From: Pelagimonas sp.
GTDB taxonomy: Bacteria > Pseudomonadota > Alphaproteobacteria > Rhodobacterales > Rhodobacteraceae
Assembly (NCBI GenBank): GCA_025210265.1
Contig: JAOASD010000015.1
Location: forward strand, 62,001-126,000
Length of the DNA: 64,000 bases
Reading direction: 5' to 3'
Shown here: positions 62,090 through 64,000 of the stretch, piece after piece
How positions within the stretch are numbered: position 1 is the first letter of the stretch
How the letters are laid out: each line of letters begins with the position of its first letter
Notes under the pieces: generated by a model
Database searches by the model: none
What the model was told of the DNA's origin: nothing
Seen by the model: the letters and a program-made list of their open reading frames with translations, nothing else
Program-made: the position numbers and the translations under genes

Positions 62090-64000
62090 ATGAGCAAGCT
62101 GCCAACCAAAGCCGACATCCTTGAATGGATCTCCGCGAACCCCACCCTCACCGCGAAACGCGACATTGCCAAGGCCTTTGGCATCAAAGGTGCTGCGCGC
62201 ATTGACCTCAAACGGATGCTCAAAGAGCTGGAGCAAGAGGGTCATCTGCAAAAGCGCAACAAGACCTATCGCGACCCGGACCGCCTGCCCCCGGTCAGCG
62301 TTCTGCAGATCACTGCGCCTGACGCCAATGGCGACCTGTTCGCCAAGCCGCTGGAATGGCATGGCGAAGGTGTGGAACCCACCGTGCTGTTCATCCCGCG
62401 CGCCACGGATCCCGCACTTGGCGAAGGCGACCGCGTTCTGGCCCGGCTGCAGGTTGTCCACGCCGAGGACCACAATTACGAAGCCCGCCTGATCCGCCGC
62501 ATCGGCACCAGCCCGAAAAAGATCGTCGGCATCTTCCGCAAATCCGCCGAGGGCGGGCGCATCCTGCCCATCGACAAGGGCAGCGACAAGGAATGGGCCA
62601 TCCCCGGCGATGCCACCCATGGTGCCAAGGATGGCGAGCTGGTCGAGGCGGAACAATCCGCACCGCGCTCAAACCGGATGGGTCTGCCCAAGGCGCGTAT
62701 CACCGCCCGGCTGGGTGATCCGACTGCGCCGCGCGCCGTGTCTTTGATCGCGATCCATCAGCACGGCATCCCCGATGATTTCCCCGCCGAAGTGCTGGAA
62801 GAGGCCGACAGCATGAAGCCCGCGGGCCTTAAGGGCCGCACCGATCTGCGCGAGATGCCGCTGGTCACGATCGACCCCCATGATGCGCGCGACCATGATG
62901 ATGCGGTCTATGCCGAACAGGACAGCGACCCGAACAACAAGGGCGGTTTTATCCTGTGGGTCGCGATTGCCGATGTGGCGCATTATGTGCGCCCCGGATC
63001 GGATCTGGACCGCGAGGCACGCAGGCGCGGCAATTCCAGCTACTTCCCCGACCGGGTTGTGCCGATGCTGCCCGACCGCCTGTCCGGCGATCTGTGTTCC
63101 CTGCATGAAGGCGTGCCGCGCGCCTGTATCGCCGCGCGCATCCGCATTGATGCCGAGGGCAAGAAACTGGGGCAGAGCTTTGTCCGCGGGCTGATGCGCT
63201 CGCCTGCGTCGCTGAACTATCAGGAAGTGCAGGCGGCGATGGATGGCGATCCGAACGCGCGCACCGAACCGCTGCTCGATCCGGTGATCCGCCCGCTTTA
63301 TGCCGCCTATGCGGCGCTGCAACGCGCCCGCGAGGCCCGGCAGCCGCTGGATCTGGACCTGCCGGAACGCAAAGTTGTGCTGGGCGAGGATGGCAAAGTC
63401 ACTTCGGTCGATTTCACCGACCGGCTGGATGCGCATAAGCTGATCGAGGAATTCATGATCCTCGCCAATGTCGCCGCCGCCGAGGTGCTGCTGAAAAAGG
63501 ACAAACCGCTGCTGTTCCGCGTGCATGAGGAACCGCCGCAGGACAAGCTGGAGTCGCTGCGCGAAACGGCGCAGGCGGCGGGGCTGAACATGGCTAAAGG
63601 GCAGGTGCTGCAGACCGCGCACCTGAATCGCCTGCTGCATCAGGCCGCCGGCACGGACGAGGCCGAGCTGATCAACATGGCCACGCTGCGCTCCATGACA
63701 CAGGCCTATTACAGCCCGAAGAACTTTGGGCATTTTGGGTTGGCTCTGCAGAATTACGCGCATTTCACCTCGCCGATCCGGCGCTATTCCGACCTGATCG
63801 TGCACCGCGCGCTGGTCACGGCCCATGGCTGGGGCGATGATGGGCTGACCCCGGATGAAATCGAACGGCTGGAGCAGACCGCCCAGCATATCAGCGACAC
63901 GGAACGCCGCTCGATGATGGCCGAGCGCGACACGACGGATCGCTACCTTGCCGCCTATCTGTCGGATCGGATGGGTGCGGAATTTACCGGGCGCGTCTCG
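62090..64000 (+). CDS. rnr: Ribonuclease R, N-terminal 637 codons (runs off right edge)
   Basis: A processive 3'-5' exoribonuclease of the RNB family. The first residues form a winged-helix (DILEWISANPTLTAKRDIAK), then a cold-shock-like OB region, then the RNB domain. This has the catalytic DPHDARDHDDAVYAE, RRRGNSSYFPDRVVPMLPD and AHFTSPIRRYSDLIVHRALV. At the window end GAEFTGRVS starts the S1 domain, so roughly the last 110 or more residues are outside. It is separated by 99 bases from the preceding operon. Confidence 0.95.
   Translation, partial: MSKLPTKADILEWISANPTLTAKRDIAKAFGIKGAARIDLKRMLKELEQEGHLQKRNKTYRDPDRLPPVSVLQITAPDANGDLFAKPLEWHGEGVEPTVLFIPRATDPALGEGDRVLARLQVVHAEDHNYEARLIRRIGTSPKKIVGIFRKSAEGGRILPIDKGSDKEWAIPGDATHGAKDGELVEAEQSAPRSNRMGLPKARITARLGDPTAPRAVSLIAIHQHGIPDDFPAEVLEEADSMKPAGLKGRTDLREMPLVTIDPHDARDHDDAVYAEQDSDPNNKGGFILWVAIADVAHYVRPGSDLDREARRRGNSSYFPDRVVPMLPDRLSGDLCSLHEGVPRACIAARIRIDAEGKKLGQSFVRGLMRSPASLNYQEVQAAMDGDPNARTEPLLDPVIRPLYAAYAALQRAREARQPLDLDLPERKVVLGEDGKVTSVDFTDRLDAHKLIEEFMILANVAAAEVLLKKDKPLLFRVHEEPPQDKLESLRETAQAAGLNMAKGQVLQTAHLNRLLHQAAGTDEAELINMATLRSMTQAYYSPKNFGHFGLALQNYAHFTSPIRRYSDLIVHRALVTAHGWGDDGLTPDEIERLEQTAQHISDTERRSMMAERDTTDRYLAAYLSDRMGAEFTGRVS

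Noticed and set aside
1-64000. tRNA or rRNA genes
   Set aside because: I looked for T-loop and anticodon-arm patterns in all gaps and saw none that fold as a cloverleaf; a dedicated scan could still find one.

Overview
The window is a stretch of GC-rich chromosome from an alphaproteobacterium, most likely a marine Rhodobacteraceae (Roseobacter group). The evidence is gene content and protein style, not a database match: gcrA, rpoZ next to a single bifunctional RelA/SpoT homologue, a DUF1491 gene overlapping era, glnK-amtB, pgsA-moaD-moaE, an RTX protein, a Hint-domain protein and a TRAP solute-binding protein. Most of it is housekeeping DNA with tight operons. Many junctions are 4-base ATGA overlaps. 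I see no rRNA, tRNA, CRISPR array, intact insertion sequence or replication origin.

Region by region. 1-4100 is an accessory island, visibly richer in A/T than the rest. It holds three Rhs core ends on the minus strand, one followed by an unrecognised C-terminal tip and a coupled putative immunity gene. The array abuts a gene for a TRIC/UPF0126 membrane protein that is broken after 34 codons. Beside it, on the plus strand, is an operon of a two-helix SLATT-like membrane protein and an unknown partner, which I regard as a candidate undescribed conflict or defence module. 4148-14945 is one long minus-strand run: folK, rpoZ, rsh, DUF2062, pdxJ, ABZJ_00895-type gene, lysE-type exporter, acpS, lepB, rnc, EamA transporter, ispH, methyltransferase, rnhA. 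15077-20448 on the plus strand carries an NYN nuclease-like gene, era, DUF1491, recO, pgsA, moaD, moaE and a FadR-type regulator with a palindromic operator over its own promoter.

20581-26194 has the ammonium transport pair glnK-amtB, a class A penicillin-binding protein and the mlaA/mlaC-like pair for outer-membrane lipid asymmetry. 26392-29429 is the ABC and adaptor pair of a type I secretion system. The window also encodes a pure RTX-repeat protein (47427-48278) that is a possible client. 29625-37736 contains ridA, a glycerophosphodiesterase, a FemAB-like acetyltransferase, phhB, a peroxiredoxin, a ferredoxin reductase, rsmD and two overlapping saccharopine dehydrogenases (lysine metabolism). 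37875-47408 has map, a Tat-exported metallo-beta-lactamase-fold protein, an orphan TRAP binding protein, a 26-bp tandem repeat, a DsbA-like thioredoxin, a DciA-like protein, mutY, a BenE transporter, proC, csaA and a ketoacyl synthase III.

48432-64000 has a DUF1963 protein, tdk, a small HTH gene, rimO, a lone A/T-rich DUF4062 gene placed between core genes, gcrA, an ABC-2 permease, the two lysine/diaminopimelate genes dapD and dapE, a Hint-domain protein without the usual nucleophile, a GNAT, a DUF2064 glycosyltransferase-like gene and the first 637 codons of RNase R, which runs off the right edge. The best places for something new are the Rhs tip array, the SLATT operon and the DUF4062 gene.
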